The notes under the pieces were generated by a model that was not told where the DNA came from, ran no database searches, and was given only the letters and a program-made list of their open reading frames with translations. This document shows, piece after piece, positions 28,110 to 37,587 of a DNA stretch of 64,000 nucleotides. A program made the translations under genes and the position numbers. This DNA comes from an uncultured Pseudomonadota bacterium (GTDB taxonomy: Bacteria; Pseudomonadota; Gammaproteobacteria; Methylococcales; Methylomonadaceae): NCBI GenBank assembly GCA_903889445.1, contig CAISXF010000097.1:1-64000 (forward strand). The letters are read 5' to 3'. Each line of letters opens with the position of its first letter. Within the stretch, counting starts at the first letter, position 1.

Positions 28110-30473
28110 ATGATTGCCAAAATCAGCTTGCTGTCAAACGTGTTAATTACCATTTGGCTATTTTTCACGCCCGTTGCAGGTTACGCCGCTGTACCGTTGA
28201 CATTATCAGCGATTAACTTTACCTCGCAATCTAGCGACAAATTACAAATCCAACTAGAATTATCGGATACCGCCGTCACGCCAAAAATTTTTAAAACGGA
28301 CAATCCAGCACGAATCGTACTCGATTTTGTAAATGTAAAAAATGGACTGACTAAAAAAATCTATCCTATCAATCAAGGTTCTGCTCTGAATGCGTATGTG
28401 ATTGAAGCGGATGGGCGTGTCCGAGTAATTTTGAATTTACTTGATACGACACCCTTTGAAATGAAAACTGAAGGTAACAAAGTATTGCTAACCCTGACAC
28501 CCAACGTTGAAACGAAAACAGTATTCACTCCCCAATCGCCAGCAAAATTGAGTACCACCGAAACGACTAAATCTACGAATGCGATGGTTTCCGCGTTTAT
28601 TCCAGAGCAAGCCATTAGCGGTTTTGATTTTCGGCGCGGCGACAAAAGCGAAGGGCGAATTTTAGTGTCGTTGGCAAATCCAAATACGCTCATCAATTCT
28701 AAAAAAGAAGGTGGAAAGGTTATTATCAGTTTCTTAAATACGCAATTGCCAAATGGTTTGGCGAAACGTTTGGACGTTTCCGAATTTGCCACGCCCGTTA
28801 AATTTATCGATACGACTTCGGTGAAACAAGAAACTACTTTGACCGTTACGACAGTGAATGAACTGTATGATTATTCGGTACTGCAAACAGATGGTTTATT
28901 GACGATTGAATTTCGTCCGCTGGTAGATGAAGAAAAAGAAAACGAGCGTTTAAAATACACCGGAGATCGGCTATCCCTTAATTTTCAAGATATTGAAATT
29001 CGCAACATCATTTCTATTCTGGCAGAATTTACGGGTAAAAATATGATAGCGAGTGACGATGTAACGGGAAATATCACGTTAAAACTTGACGATATTCCTT
29101 GGGACGAAGCACTTGATTTTATTATGATGACGAAAGAATTGGGTAAATATCAAACCGGCAATGTGACGTTAATTTCACCGCTCGATAAAATTAAAGACTA
29201 CAAAAATAAGCAGCAAAAAATGGAAGAAGTCATCGAAAAGTCTGACGCGCTGGTGACGGAATACCTTAAAATAAACTACGCGAAAGCCGAAAGTTTTAAA
29301 AATTTACTCAATGGATTAGATACGGGAGCGTTTGGCAGTTGTGGCGCAGATAACGAAACGAGTAGCAGTAGTTCGGCTGGCGCAGGCTCCAGTATCTCAG
29401 GTAATAATCAACAGAATCAAAATAACGTAGGCAATTTAGGTAACAACCAACAGAATCAGAATAACTTAGGCAACGACGAACAGAACCAAAATAACACAGG
29501 CAATAACAACCGCCAGAATCAAAATAAACGTTCAAATGACGAAATTAACCCACCAGAAAATCGTTTATTATCAGTACGAGGTTCCGCAACGGTTGATTCC
29601 CGTACGAATACGTTAATTGTTAAAGATATGGCAAAAAAATTGGAAGAGGTAAAAAAACTGATTTATAAATTAGACGTGCCTGTACAACAAGTCATGATTG
29701 AATCCCGCATTGTTATCGCGGATGATTCATTTGCGAAAAATTTAGGCGTTAAATTTGGTGCTGCTAAACAAGGGGTAGTTGGTGGTAATACCGGTTATGC
29801 CATTGGTGGTGCGGGTACAAAAGGTTCAGCATCACCGAGTTCTGATGGTTCGGTTGGTGTATTAAATGATTCGCTGGTCGATTTAGGTGCCGGTGCAATT
29901 GGCTCAACGCCTGTTGGGGCATTAGGAATGACGTTAGCGAAAGGCGCGGATTATGTTTTAAATTTAGAAGTACAGGCTTTGCAATCGGATGGTCGGGGTG
30001 AAAGTATTTCAAATCCACGAGTCATGACGATGAATCGCTGCACCGCGCATATTCAACAAGGTGTTCAAATACCGTATACGACCGGTGGAACGAGTACCAC
30101 ATCAGCCAATACGCGATTTCAAGATGCTTTATTATCTCTAAATGTGACTCCGCAAATCACACCTTCTGGTGCGGTACTCATGAATTTGGTGATTAAAAAA
30201 GATAATGCAAATACTTCCATCAGCGTGAATGGTAATGTGGCTATCGATAAACGAGAGCTTCAAACATCGGTTTTAGTTAAAGACGGTGAAACGATTGTGT
30301 TAGGCGGTGTCTACGAAGATAGCGATTCGCTGAGTAAAAACAAAATTCCGTTTTTTGCAGATTTGCCGTGGATTGGTTATTTATTCACCAATAGCGCGAA
30401 CAAAAACAGCAAAAAAGAACTGTTGATTTTCGTTACGCCAAAGATTGTTAAAGACAATGTGGCGGCTCAATAA
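28110..30473 (+). CDS. pilQ: Type IV pilus secretin PilQ
   Basis: PilQ forms the outer-membrane pore for the pilus. After a signal peptide (ending in GYA) come two AMIN domains (about residues 30-130 and 165-270, with VLDFVNVKN) that bind peptidoglycan, the N0 domain (LSLNFQDIEIRNIISILAEF), an N1 domain and the secretin beta-barrel (VMIESRIVIAD onward, then SISNPRVMTMN and the C-terminal GETIVLGGVYEDSD). The N1 domain is interrupted by an Asn/Gln-rich repeat insert (about residues 431-478). Length 787. Last gene of pilMNOPQ, followed by a strong inverted repeat. Confidence 0.95.
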   Translation: MIAKISLLSNVLITIWLFFTPVAGYAAVPLTLSAINFTSQSSDKLQIQLELSDTAVTPKIFKTDNPARIVLDFVNVKNGLTKKIYPINQGSALNAYVIEADGRVRVILNLLDTTPFEMKTEGNKVLLTLTPNVETKTVFTPQSPAKLSTTETTKSTNAMVSAFIPEQAISGFDFRRGDKSEGRILVSLANPNTLINSKKEGGKVIISFLNTQLPNGLAKRLDVSEFATPVKFIDTTSVKQETTLTVTTVNELYDYSVLQTDGLLTIEFRPLVDEEKENERLKYTGDRLSLNFQDIEIRNIISILAEFTGKNMIASDDVTGNITLKLDDIPWDEALDFIMMTKELGKYQTGNVTLISPLDKIKDYKNKQQKMEEVIEKSDALVTEYLKINYAKAESFKNLLNGLDTGAFGSCGADNETSSSSSAGAGSSISGNNQQNQNNVGNLGNNQQNQNNLGNDEQNQNNTGNNNRQNQNKRSNDEINPPENRLLSVRGSATVDSRTNTLIVKDMAKKLEEVKKLIYKLDVPVQQVMIESRIVIADDSFAKNLGVKFGAAKQGVVGGNTGYAIGGAGTKGSASPSSDGSVGVLNDSLVDLGAGAIGSTPVGALGMTLAKGADYVLNLEVQALQSDGRGESISNPRVMTMNRCTAHIQQGVQIPYTTGGTSTTSANTRFQDALLSLNVTPQITPSGAVLMNLVIKKDNANTSISVNGNVAIDKRELQTSVLVKDGETIVLGGVYEDSDSLSKNKIPFFADLPWIGYLFTNSANKNSKKELLIFVTPKIVKDNVAAQ
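29400..29543 (+). repeat. Asn/Gln-rich tandem repeat inside pilQ
   Basis: The DNA encodes imperfect repeats of 11-14 residues built on GNNQQNQNN, GNDEQNQNN and GNNNRQNQN. They lie in a loop of the N1 domain, flanked by acidic and Ser/Gly-rich linkers. Tandem structure at the DNA level suggests copy number can vary by slippage without breaking the frame. Confidence 0.85.
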
Positions 30474-30494
30474 AGTTACATAGCCACAAAAAAA

Positions 30495-30555
30495 GGTGGG
30501 CGCGAATTGATTCGCGCTTTTTTTGCAAGTGCAGCGCGAATCAATTCGCGCCCAC
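30495..30555. terminator. Terminator within a 22-bp inverted repeat after pilQ
   Basis: Two arms of 22 bp (30496-30517 and 30534-30555) are perfect reverse complements; each begins or ends with GTGGGCGCGAA or its complement. The left arm is itself palindromic (GCGCGAA / TTCGCGC) and is followed by a T7 run, giving an intrinsic terminator for pilQ. The whole can also fold as one long stem with a 16-nt loop. Confidence 0.8.
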
Positions 30556-30584
30556 AATATAAAGTGAAAACAAACTAGGGACGC

Positions 30585-31112
30585 ATGAAACAATCTGAAA
30601 ATATTTATTTAGTCGGTCTGATGGGCGCAGGTAAAACCACCATTGGGCGACAACTGGCTCGTACATTAAAATTACCGTTTTACGATAGCGATAAAGCGAT
30701 TGAAGAACACACGGGCGTTGATGTGGCAACCATTTTTGAATTCGAAGGCGAAGAAGGTTTTCGTAACCGTGAACAAAAAATGTTGAAGCAACTCACCGAA
30801 CTCAAAGGCATTATTTTAGCGACGGGTGGCGGTGCAATTCTGCGCGAAGAAAATCGGCAATTACTCATGAAAAATGGTTTTGTTGTCTATTTGCATTGTG
30901 ACGTGGATAATTTGCTCGAACGCACGCGCCGCGATTTTCATCGCCCGTTGCTGAATACGGAGGAAGATCCGCGCCACCGTCTCGAAGCCTTATTGAATGA
31001 ACGCAAACCGTTGTATTCGGGAAGTGCTGATTTAACAGTGGACACGGGCATCATGCAAAGTAAAGATGTGGTGATTCAAATTTTAGATATTTACGAAGCG
31101 ATTCAAAATTAA
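30585..31112 (+). CDS. aroK: Shikimate kinase
   Basis: AroK phosphorylates shikimate in the aromatic amino acid pathway. The P-loop is [18 protein letters not shown] at residues about 9-26, followed by the substrate motif [11 protein letters not shown], the segment [10 protein letters not shown] and the glycine-rich [17 protein letters not shown]. The lid has RPLL. The length of 175 residues is standard. In gammaproteobacteria aroK-aroB-damX follows pilQ, exactly as here. Confidence 0.96.
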   Translation: MKQSENIYLVGLMGAGKTTIGRQLARTLKLPFYDSDKAIEEHTGVDVATIFEFEGEEGFRNREQKMLKQLTELKGIILATGGGAILREENRQLLMKNGFVVYLHCDVDNLLERTRRDFHRPLLNTEEDPRHRLEALLNERKPLYSGSADLTVDTGIMQSKDVVIQILDIYEAIQN

Positions 31113-31126
31113 CTTCAGGCTCTCGC

Positions 31127-32206
31127 ATGAAAACATTAACCGTTGCGTTAGGTGAACGCAGTTATCCCATTTATATTGGCGACAATTTACTCGCCCAAGC
31201 CGATTTATTAACGTGCTATATTCAATCAAAACAAGTGCTGATTGTGACGAATGAAACGATTGCCCCCTTGTATTTACAATCTGTGTTGCAGCATTTAAGC
31301 GCGTATCAGGTTGAAAGTGTAATTTTGCCTGACGGTGAACAATTCAAAACACTGGATTCGGTCAATGTCATTTTTGATAAATTGCTCGCGTGTAAATTTA
31401 GTCGAAATGCGACGTTAATTGTGTTGGGCGGCGGTGTCATTGGCGATATGGGCGGATTTGCGGCGGCATGTTATCAGCGTGGAATTGCGTTTATTCAAAT
31501 TCCCACGACGCTATTGGCGCAAGTCGATTCATCGGTCGGTGGAAAAACGGGCGTAAATCACCCGCTCGGCAAAAATATGATTGGCGCGTTTTATCAGCCG
31601 CAAGCCGTCATTGTGGATGTCGATGTGTTGGCGACGTTGGATAATCGCCAATTTTCGGCTGGTTTAGCGGAAGTGATTAAATACGGTTTGATTCGAGATG
31701 TAGAATTTTTCGTTTGGTTAGAAGAAAATATCGACGCTTTATTAGCGCGAGATAAAACCGCTCTCACCTTTGCGATTGAGTATTCATGCCGCATGAAAGC
31801 CGAAGTAGTTGCCGAAGATGAACACGAAGGCAGCGTTCGAGCGACATTGAATTTAGGTCATACATTTGGACACGCCATTGAAACGGGTATGGGTTACGGA
31901 ACCTATTTGCACGGCGAAGCGGTTGCCATTGGAACGTGTTTGGCGGCGGATTTATCACACAGCAAAGGCTTGTTAACCGCTGAAGAGGTGGCGCGAATAA
32001 TCGCTTTATTTGAACGAGCAAACTTGCCCGTTCAATCGCCTACTGAATTAACCGCTGAACGTTTTGTTGAATTAATGGCGGTGGATAAAAAAAATGTGGA
32101 TGGCGCGATTCGCGTGATTTTACTCGATTCAATTGGCAAAGCGACTTTGCCTATGAATATCGATAATTTGTCTTTGATGAAAACACTACAAACTTATGGC
32201 AGATAA
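31127..32206 (+). CDS. aroB: 3-dehydroquinate synthase
   Basis: AroB cyclises DAHP to 3-dehydroquinate using NAD and a divalent metal. Motifs are [18 protein letters not shown], the NAD-binding [19 protein letters not shown] (about residues 101-119), [20 protein letters not shown], and the metal ligands in [19 protein letters not shown] and [10 protein letters not shown]. The length of 359 residues is normal. Its 3' end overlaps damX by 11 bp. Confidence 0.97.
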   Translation: MKTLTVALGERSYPIYIGDNLLAQADLLTCYIQSKQVLIVTNETIAPLYLQSVLQHLSAYQVESVILPDGEQFKTLDSVNVIFDKLLACKFSRNATLIVLGGGVIGDMGGFAAACYQRGIAFIQIPTTLLAQVDSSVGGKTGVNHPLGKNMIGAFYQPQAVIVDVDVLATLDNRQFSAGLAEVIKYGLIRDVEFFVWLEENIDALLARDKTALTFAIEYSCRMKAEVVAEDEHEGSVRATLNLGHTFGHAIETGMGYGTYLHGEAVAIGTCLAADLSHSKGLLTAEEVARIIALFERANLPVQSPTELTAERFVELMAVDKKNVDGAIRVILLDSIGKATLPMNIDNLSLMKTLQTYGR

Positions 32207-33935
32207 TCATCCGTTTTCGACTGGGTTAAATCACGGTTCTTTCGATGACGAAGAGCAGGATATTTTGCCGCTTATTACCAAAGAACGAACACAAAAATTC
32301 GAGTTATTGCTACATTTGATTCTGAATTTGAAACAGCATTTAATCGTGTCGGGTGCGGCGGGAATTGGCAAAACAGTATTTCTCGATATGCTCTACGATG
32401 TTGACAGCGAGGCGTGGCAATGTTGTTTTGTGGAAGGCAACGCGGAATTGAGTTTTGAAAAAATTGAAGCGCAACTGACAAAAACCATGTTGCGAAACCG
32501 GCACGAATCGCTCAATCAAGCATTTCAAGACTTTGAAGAACAACACAAAAAAATCGTGTTGATTATCGACGATGCTGGTTTATTGGTGTCGGGTTTAATG
32601 ACGACGCTGATAGATTATGCTTCCAATCAACCCGCGTTAAAATTGGTTTTTTCGCTAACCCACGAAGCGCGGAAAAATCATCGACAAACCGATAAAGCGT
32701 TGGATAATTGCTATTTACTTGAAATTCCAGCCTTAACAAGACAACAATGCGCGGTTTTTTTACGTCATTTAGCCAAAAAACCACGCACTTATGGTGCGTT
32801 GCCAACGATGGACGCAAAGCTACTCGATAAAATCTATCGAGAATCGCAGGGTATTCCGGCGCGGTTGATTAGTCATTTCGCCAAATTTTCACGCGAAAAA
32901 CAAAATAATTACACCAAATGGTTGTTGGCGTTTGTCGGTTTAATTATTTTGGCGATGGGAATCAATCAAGGTGTGCGTTATTTCAAAGGAAAATCTGCAA
33001 ATGACTCGCCTATTTTACCCATTAAAAAAGTAGAAATCGTTGAAAAAATACCTGTTATTCAAGCAGAAAAACCGTCCATTGAATCACAACCCAAAACGGA
33101 ACAAGATATTGTTATTCCCGAATTTCAGTTAGATATTGAAAAAGGTATTGTCTCCGCGCCAACAAATCCGCCAGCAGAAATTACTGCGCCGATTGAAAAA
33201 AACCCAGAAACCGCACCGATTGTTGCGTCAGAAAAAGTGGCTGAACCCATTCAATCTATATCCGAACCCGTTAAAGTTACGCCGATAGTTGAAACGCCTC
33301 CCGCTGAATCCGAAACGGTCATTGTGGCTCCGGTGTCACCTGTCGTAATTGAAACGGTAAAACCCATTCCTTCGCCCATCATTGCCTTTCCAAAAATTGA
33401 ACCGGCCATTGGTATGAAAATACAAGCATTGCCTGAAAAATCAAAAATCGACATCACGCCCATTCCCGCTCCAGAAACAAAAGCCGTCAAAGAAGTCAAA
33501 ATTGAACCCGTTAAAAAAGTCGAAATCAAACCGGTTGAAAAACCTGCCGAAGTAAAAAAACTGGAACCGGTAAAAGTGGCACCAGTACAAAAAATTGAAC
33601 CGAAGTCCACGAAAGAAAAAATAGTCCTCAATCATCAGAAAACAAAAAATGATACAAAAGAAAATAAAGAAAATGTGGTGGCTATCGCGCGACCTGTTGC
33701 CGGACATTACACGTTGCAATTGATTACGCTTTCTAGCAATGCGGCAATCACCCAATTTCAAAAAAAACATCCCTCATTGAGCAAAAATTTTCGCGTCGTG
33801 AAATCCGGTAGCGCAGGACAAGAACGATTTTCGTTAATGTACGGCGGTTTTGCCAACACGGAACAAGCCGCCAAAGCGCGACATACTTTACCGACTGAAT
33901 TTGCCAACGCTTTTCCACGAAAACTAACGCCCTAA
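32196..33935 (+). CDS. damX: DamX-like ATPase/SPOR-domain cell division protein
   Basis: A membrane protein in the DamX position after aroB. Residues about 20-230 form an AAA-type ATPase related to GspA/DamX with Walker [12 protein letters not shown] (about 48-58) and Walker [11 protein letters not shown]. One membrane helix follows (about 242-262). Then comes a long low-complexity linker of Pro, Lys, Glu, Ile and Val (about 270-490) with [12 protein letters not shown]-type repeats, and a C-terminal SPOR domain ([18 protein letters not shown] onward) that binds denuded septal peptidoglycan. The SPOR domain and synteny make the division role likely; the ATPase substrate is unknown. Confidence 0.88.
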   Translation: MADNHPFSTGLNHGSFDDEEQDILPLITKERTQKFELLLHLILNLKQHLIVSGAAGIGKTVFLDMLYDVDSEAWQCCFVEGNAELSFEKIEAQLTKTMLRNRHESLNQAFQDFEEQHKKIVLIIDDAGLLVSGLMTTLIDYASNQPALKLVFSLTHEARKNHRQTDKALDNCYLLEIPALTRQQCAVFLRHLAKKPRTYGALPTMDAKLLDKIYRESQGIPARLISHFAKFSREKQNNYTKWLLAFVGLIILAMGINQGVRYFKGKSANDSPILPIKKVEIVEKIPVIQAEKPSIESQPKTEQDIVIPEFQLDIEKGIVSAPTNPPAEITAPIEKNPETAPIVASEKVAEPIQSISEPVKVTPIVETPPAESETVIVAPVSPVVIETVKPIPSPIIAFPKIEPAIGMKIQALPEKSKIDITPIPAPETKAVKEVKIEPVKKVEIKPVEKPAEVKKLEPVKVAPVQKIEPKSTKEKIVLNHQKTKNDTKENKENVVAIARPVAGHYTLQLITLSSNAAITQFQKKHPSLSKNFRVVKSGSAGQERFSLMYGGFANTEQAAKARHTLPTEFANAFPRKLTP

Positions 33936-33947
33936 TTTCTAAACACT

Positions 33948-35015
33948 ATGACTACATTAAAAAACGATACGTTTATCAAAGCACTTTTGAAACAACCCAC
34001 CGAATACACACCAATTTGGATGATGCGCCAAGCCGGTCGTTATTTGCCCGAATATCGTCAAGTGCGCGAACAAGCTGGAAGTTTTATGGCGGTTTGTACG
34101 AATCCGGAATTGGCGTGTGAGGTGACATTGCAACCATTACGCCGATTTGATTTTGATGCTGCGATTTTGTTTTCGGATATTTTGACGATTCCCGACGCAA
34201 TGGGTTTAGGCTTATATTTCACCGAAGGCGAAGGCCCAAAATTTAAAAATCCGTTACGCACCGCTGCCAATATTGAAAAATTGCCAATTCCTGATCCTGA
34301 AATTGAATTACGTTATGTGATGGATGCAGTGCGCTTGATTCGTAAAAATTTGAATGGCAGCGTGCCGTTGATTGGTTTTTCGGGAAGCCCGTGGACGTTG
34401 GCAACGTATATGATTGAAGGTGGCAGCAGCAAAAACTTCGCCAAAGTCAAAGCGTTGATGTACAACGAACCGGCGTTGATGCACCAATTATTGGATAAAT
34501 TGGCGCAATCCGTGGCGGCATATTTGAACGCGCAAATTGCAGCGGGCGCACAAGCTGTGATGCTTTTTGATACATGGGGCGGAATGTTAAGCGGTGACGA
34601 TTACAAAGAATTTTCGTTGTATTACGCGCAACAAGTGCGTTCGTTGTTGAAAACTGAAATCGATGGTCAACAGATTCCCACCGTTTTATTTACCAAAGGC
34701 GGCGGTTTGTGGCTCGAAGACATGGCGGCGACGGGTTATGACGCGCTCGGTTTGGATTGGCAAACGGACATTCACCAAGCGCGTGCGCGAGTTGGTTCAC
34801 ACGTTGCGTTGCAAGGAAATTTGGATCCGCTTGCGTTGTATGCCAAACCTGAAATTATTACGGAAAAAGTGAAAACGATTTTGCAAAAATACGGCAACGG
34901 TTCGGGTCATGTTTTCAATTTAGGACACGGAATTTTGCCCGACATCAATCCTGAACACGTTAAAATGATGGTGGATGTGGTGCATGAACACAGCCGTGTT
35001 TATCACCAAGGTTAA
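33948..35015 (+). CDS. hemE: Uroporphyrinogen decarboxylase
   Basis: HemE decarboxylates uroporphyrinogen III to coproporphyrinogen III. Motifs are [16 protein letters not shown] (N-terminal signature, with the active-site Arg pair), [44 protein letters not shown] (Tyr/Asp region) and [16 protein letters not shown]. The length of 355 residues is normal. It follows damX by 12 nt and precedes glk by 6 nt. Confidence 0.97.
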   Translation: MTTLKNDTFIKALLKQPTEYTPIWMMRQAGRYLPEYRQVREQAGSFMAVCTNPELACEVTLQPLRRFDFDAAILFSDILTIPDAMGLGLYFTEGEGPKFKNPLRTAANIEKLPIPDPEIELRYVMDAVRLIRKNLNGSVPLIGFSGSPWTLATYMIEGGSSKNFAKVKALMYNEPALMHQLLDKLAQSVAAYLNAQIAAGAQAVMLFDTWGGMLSGDDYKEFSLYYAQQVRSLLKTEIDGQQIPTVLFTKGGGLWLEDMAATGYDALGLDWQTDIHQARARVGSHVALQGNLDPLALYAKPEIITEKVKTILQKYGNGSGHVFNLGHGILPDINPEHVKMMVDVVHEHSRVYHQG

Positions 35016-35021
35016 AATAAG

Positions 35022-36029
35022 ATGATTTTAGCAGGCGATATTGGTGGTACAAAAACGTTGTTAGCCCTTTTTGATGGTGAAATTTGCGTCGCGAAACACC
35101 GTTTTGAAAGTGCGAATTATCCGACATTTCATGACTTGTTGGCGGATTTTTTAGCGTTGATTCCTAGCGTAAAAATTGACACCGTTTGTTTGGGTGTCGC
35201 CGGAGCGATTGTAAACGGTGATTGCGAAACAACCAATTTACCGTGGCGATTAACCTGCCTTGAAATTGCGAAACAATTAAACGCGCAAAAAGTTTCATTA
35301 CTGAATGATTTAGAAGCGGCGGCGTGGGGCGTTTTATCGTTGCCAGAAAGTGATTTTGTCGCGCTGAATCCAAACGCTAAAACGCAACGTGGAAATTGTG
35401 CGGTTTTGGCAGCGGGAACCGGTTTGGGCGAAGCGATTATTTTTCACAATGGTAAGCAACATTTTGTCATTGCGAATGAAGGCGGGCATTGTGATTTTGC
35501 CCCGACAGACGCGCAACAGATTGAATTACTTTCGTTTATGCACGCGCGTTATCCTGATCACGTCAGTTATGAACGATTAGTTTCTGGCGTGGGCATCGTG
35601 GCAATTTATGATTTTTTGAAACAATCGGGCGATTACGCACTTTCCACTGAGTTGGAAGTACAATTGCAAATGGCTGACGATTCGGCAGCGATTATTAGCG
35701 CGGCGGCAATCGCGAAAGGCGACGAATTATGCGTGGCAACGTTGCAATTATTTGCGAAAATTTACGGTGCCGAAGCGGGAAATTTAGCGTTGAAATGTTT
35801 GCCTTATGGTGGCGTGTATTTGGCGGGTGGAATTGCCGCAAAATGTTTACCCGCATTGCAAGAAGGCGCGTTTTTGGAAGGATTTTTAGCGAAAGGACGT
35901 TTTCAGAATACACTCGAAAAAATCGCGGTGAACGTTTGTACTCAGCCCGAAGTTGGCTTGTTGGGTGCGTTGTATTTTGCACAAAACGACAAATCTACCT
36001 TGCTAATGTTGACATCCTCCCCGCCCTAA
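35022..36029 (+). CDS. glk: Glucokinase with IS-derived C-terminal tail
   Basis: Glk phosphorylates glucose with ATP. The 335-residue protein shows the phosphate-1 loop GDIGGTKTLLALFDG, SLLNDLEAAAWG, the ATP-site AGTGLGEAI and the metal/sugar site NEGGHCDFAP, ending in the family-typical QPEVGLLGALYFA. The last six residues, LTSSPP, and the stop TAA come from the end of an IS200/IS605-type element: the stop codon lies in the loop of its terminal hairpin. The native end was therefore replaced, but the catalytic core is whole and activity is probably kept. Confidence 0.93.
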   Translation: MILAGDIGGTKTLLALFDGEICVAKHRFESANYPTFHDLLADFLALIPSVKIDTVCLGVAGAIVNGDCETTNLPWRLTCLEIAKQLNAQKVSLLNDLEAAAWGVLSLPESDFVALNPNAKTQRGNCAVLAAGTGLGEAIIFHNGKQHFVIANEGGHCDFAPTDAQQIELLSFMHARYPDHVSYERLVSGVGIVAIYDFLKQSGDYALSTELEVQLQMADDSAAIISAAAIAKGDELCVATLQLFAKIYGAEAGNLALKCLPYGGVYLAGGIAAKCLPALQEGAFLEGFLAKGRFQNTLEKIAVNVCTQPEVGLLGALYFAQNDKSTLLMLTSSPP

Positions 36030-36045
36030 ACGGCGGGGATTCCTA
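36009..36045. mobile_element. IS200/IS605-type right-end hairpin
   Basis: The end begins TTGACATCCT and contains a perfect 7-bp hairpin, CCCCGCC / GGCGGGG with loop CTAAAC (36019-36038). This is the familiar right end of TnpB-only (IS1341-group) elements. On the minus strand it overlaps the 3' end of tnpB and would form the scaffold of an omega-RNA, whose guide would be read from glk sequence below 36009. The loop holds both the glk and the tnpB stop codons. Confidence 0.82.
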
Positions 36046-36850
36046 CAGCTAGACGCTCATGTCCGAGCGCGAGAATATTCTTAGCCACATTAACATCTCT
36101 GTCATGCGTCGTGCCACACTCGGCACAAGTCCATTCTCTTATTCCAAGTCCTGCTCTACCTTTCGGACTATTTGCGGATATGAGTCCGCAACACGAGCAG
36201 GTTTGGGCAGTGTAGCTTTCGTTGACTTCTATAAACACGCCTTGCGTCGCTATCGACTTATATTCAAGTTGTGTTTTCAGCATGAACCATCCCGCATCTA
36301 AAATAGACTTTGCCAGTCCGCTTTTTGCGAGTTTCCGACTGCTGACGTTGCCAACGATAATTAAACTGTTTTCGCGCACGATTTTGTTGGTGAATTTATG
36401 TATTGCGTCCTTGCGGGTATTTTTTATTTTGGCGTGAATCGCTTTAACGCGCTTTTTATTCTTCGCTCGTTGTGCTTTTCCGAGTTTCAATTCTAAGTTT
36501 CTATAACAATTTTGTCTTGCAAAGCTATCGCCATTTGAACAGGTTGCGGTTGTTTTCAAACCTAAATCAATGCCAATCTGTCCGCCTTCGGCTTGCCTTG
36601 CGACGGATTCAAGTTGAATAACTATGTTGAAATACCAACGTCCGCGTGAATCTTGACTAAAACAGCCCGAGCGAAAATCCAATTTCGACAAATCCAACGT
36701 GCGAAAATCTTTGCGGCGCAAATCGGCAACGTGTGTTTTATCAGCATTTTTCAACTTTTGTTCGATTTCAACGCGCGTTAAATCTGCCGCGAAGACATTT
36801 AAACTCAATGCTAACGTCGTAAAACCTAAAAGCATTTTTTGTAATTTCAT
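36026..36850 (-). CDS. tnpB: Chimera: pentapeptide-repeat protein N-terminus + TnpB C-terminal nuclease part
   Basis: The ATG at 36850 has GGAG eight nt upstream and starts a signal peptide (MKLQKMLLGFTTLALSLNVF, cleaved near AA). Residues 22-60 look like a secreted pentapeptide-repeat protein (ADLRR KDFRT LDLSK). At about residue 57-63 the sequence turns into TnpB: CFSQDSRGRWYFN, RuvC-I GIDLGLK (Asp95), VGNVSS at the RuvC-II position (Gly167-Asn168, no Glu), a zinc finger (Cys218, 221, 242, 245) and RuvC-III HDRDVN (Asp252). The N-terminal RNA/DNA-binding part of TnpB, well over 100 residues, is missing. Probably inactive as a guide-directed nuclease; the signal peptide may export it. Confidence 0.8.
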   Translation of the reverse strand: MKLQKMLLGFTTLALSLNVFAADLTRVEIEQKLKNADKTHVADLRRKDFRTLDLSKLDFRSGCFSQDSRGRWYFNIVIQLESVARQAEGGQIGIDLGLKTTATCSNGDSFARQNCYRNLELKLGKAQRAKNKKRVKAIHAKIKNTRKDAIHKFTNKIVRENSLIIVGNVSSRKLAKSGLAKSILDAGWFMLKTQLEYKSIATQGVFIEVNESYTAQTCSCCGLISANSPKGRAGLGIREWTCAECGTTHDRDVNVAKNILALGHERLAVGIPAV

Positions 36851-36871
36851 TTTTCGCTCCAAAATCTAACA

Positions 36872-37252
36872 TCAAAAATCCGCTAATTGAATCTCAGGTA
36901 AAAATTTAAAATCCTTGCGGTTATAGGTGAACAACGGGATTTGATAATAAATCGCCGTCGCACCAATTACCGCATCGGGTAAAGCCAAACCCTGTGATAA
37001 ACGATAAGTGCGAATATAATCAGTCGCTAAATCAAAAATCACCTGTTGCATATCCAGCAATCGAAACGAACGTAGCTTTTTCTCAATGGCTCTCAACTCA
37101 TTTTTATTTCGTGCGCCTTGCAACAGTTCCATTTCAATTACTGAATTGATAAACAGCGTCATATTACGATTTTGTAACTCGTTTAAAACGTGACTACGTT
37201 CATTCATAAAGTCGATAATGACGCAGGTGTCACACAGCACATAATTAGACAT
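36872..37252 (-). CDS. vapC: PIN-domain ribonuclease toxin (VapC family)
   Basis: A 126-residue PIN-domain protein, the toxin of type II VapBC modules, which cleaves RNA such as tRNA in a magnesium-dependent way. The acidic active-site residues are present: Asp8 in YVLCDTCVIIDF, Glu42 in EMELLQGAR, Asp93 in ALPDAVIGATA and Asp114 in YNRKDFKFL. The start overlaps the end of the upstream antitoxin gene by 8 bp. The chimeric tnpB gene begins 22 nt downstream. All catalytic residues are intact, so it should be functional. Confidence 0.9.
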   Translation of the reverse strand: MSNYVLCDTCVIIDFMNERSHVLNELQNRNMTLFINSVIEMELLQGARNKNELRAIEKKLRSFRLLDMQQVIFDLATDYIRTYRLSQGLALPDAVIGATAIYYQIPLFTYNRKDFKFLPEIQLADF

Positions 37253-37505
37253 GATTCTCTCTTTGCCAAGCCATCGTTCTTAAATTTCGTCCGAAATTCG
37301 CGGCGTCGACAACGTCTGCAAAAGGCAATACGTCATTATTTTCGTCATTCACATCGTAATCAATTGAACGCGAACAACGCAACGCATCAACAACGGATGG
37401 TGTTTTTTGCAAATGTGGAAACTGTTGCAACAATCGAAAAACTAACTCCAAATAGCCCTCATCGAGTTGTTCAATTTCTTGTTTTAAATCTTCTTTTGTA
37501 ATCAT
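37245..37505 (-). CDS. Antitoxin partner of the PIN-domain toxin
   Basis: An 86-residue protein placed directly upstream of the PIN toxin and overlapping it by 8 bp, the usual antitoxin-first arrangement. The N-terminal part (KEDLKQEIEQLDEGYLELVF) is a predicted helix pair as in DUF2281/VapB-like antitoxins, and the C-terminus is acidic then basic (FGRNLRTMAWQRENHV), suited to wrap the toxin. The DNA-binding fold is not recognised with certainty. A ribosome site (GGGAGAA) precedes the start. Confidence 0.75.
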   Translation of the reverse strand: MITKEDLKQEIEQLDEGYLELVFRLLQQFPHLQKTPSVVDALRCSRSIDYDVNDENNDVLPFADVVDAANFGRNLRTMAWQRENHV

Positions 37506-37587
37506 TTAATTCTCCCAAAAAATCACCATTCAAAAATCCCGCGCGGGCGGATTGAAAATCCACCCACATAAAAGGAAAACGCTGTTG

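Noticed and set aside
29400-29543. Short tandem repeats as a possible iteron or regulatory array
   Set aside because: They keep the pilQ frame and encode an Asn/Gln-rich loop; nothing suggests a DNA-level role.
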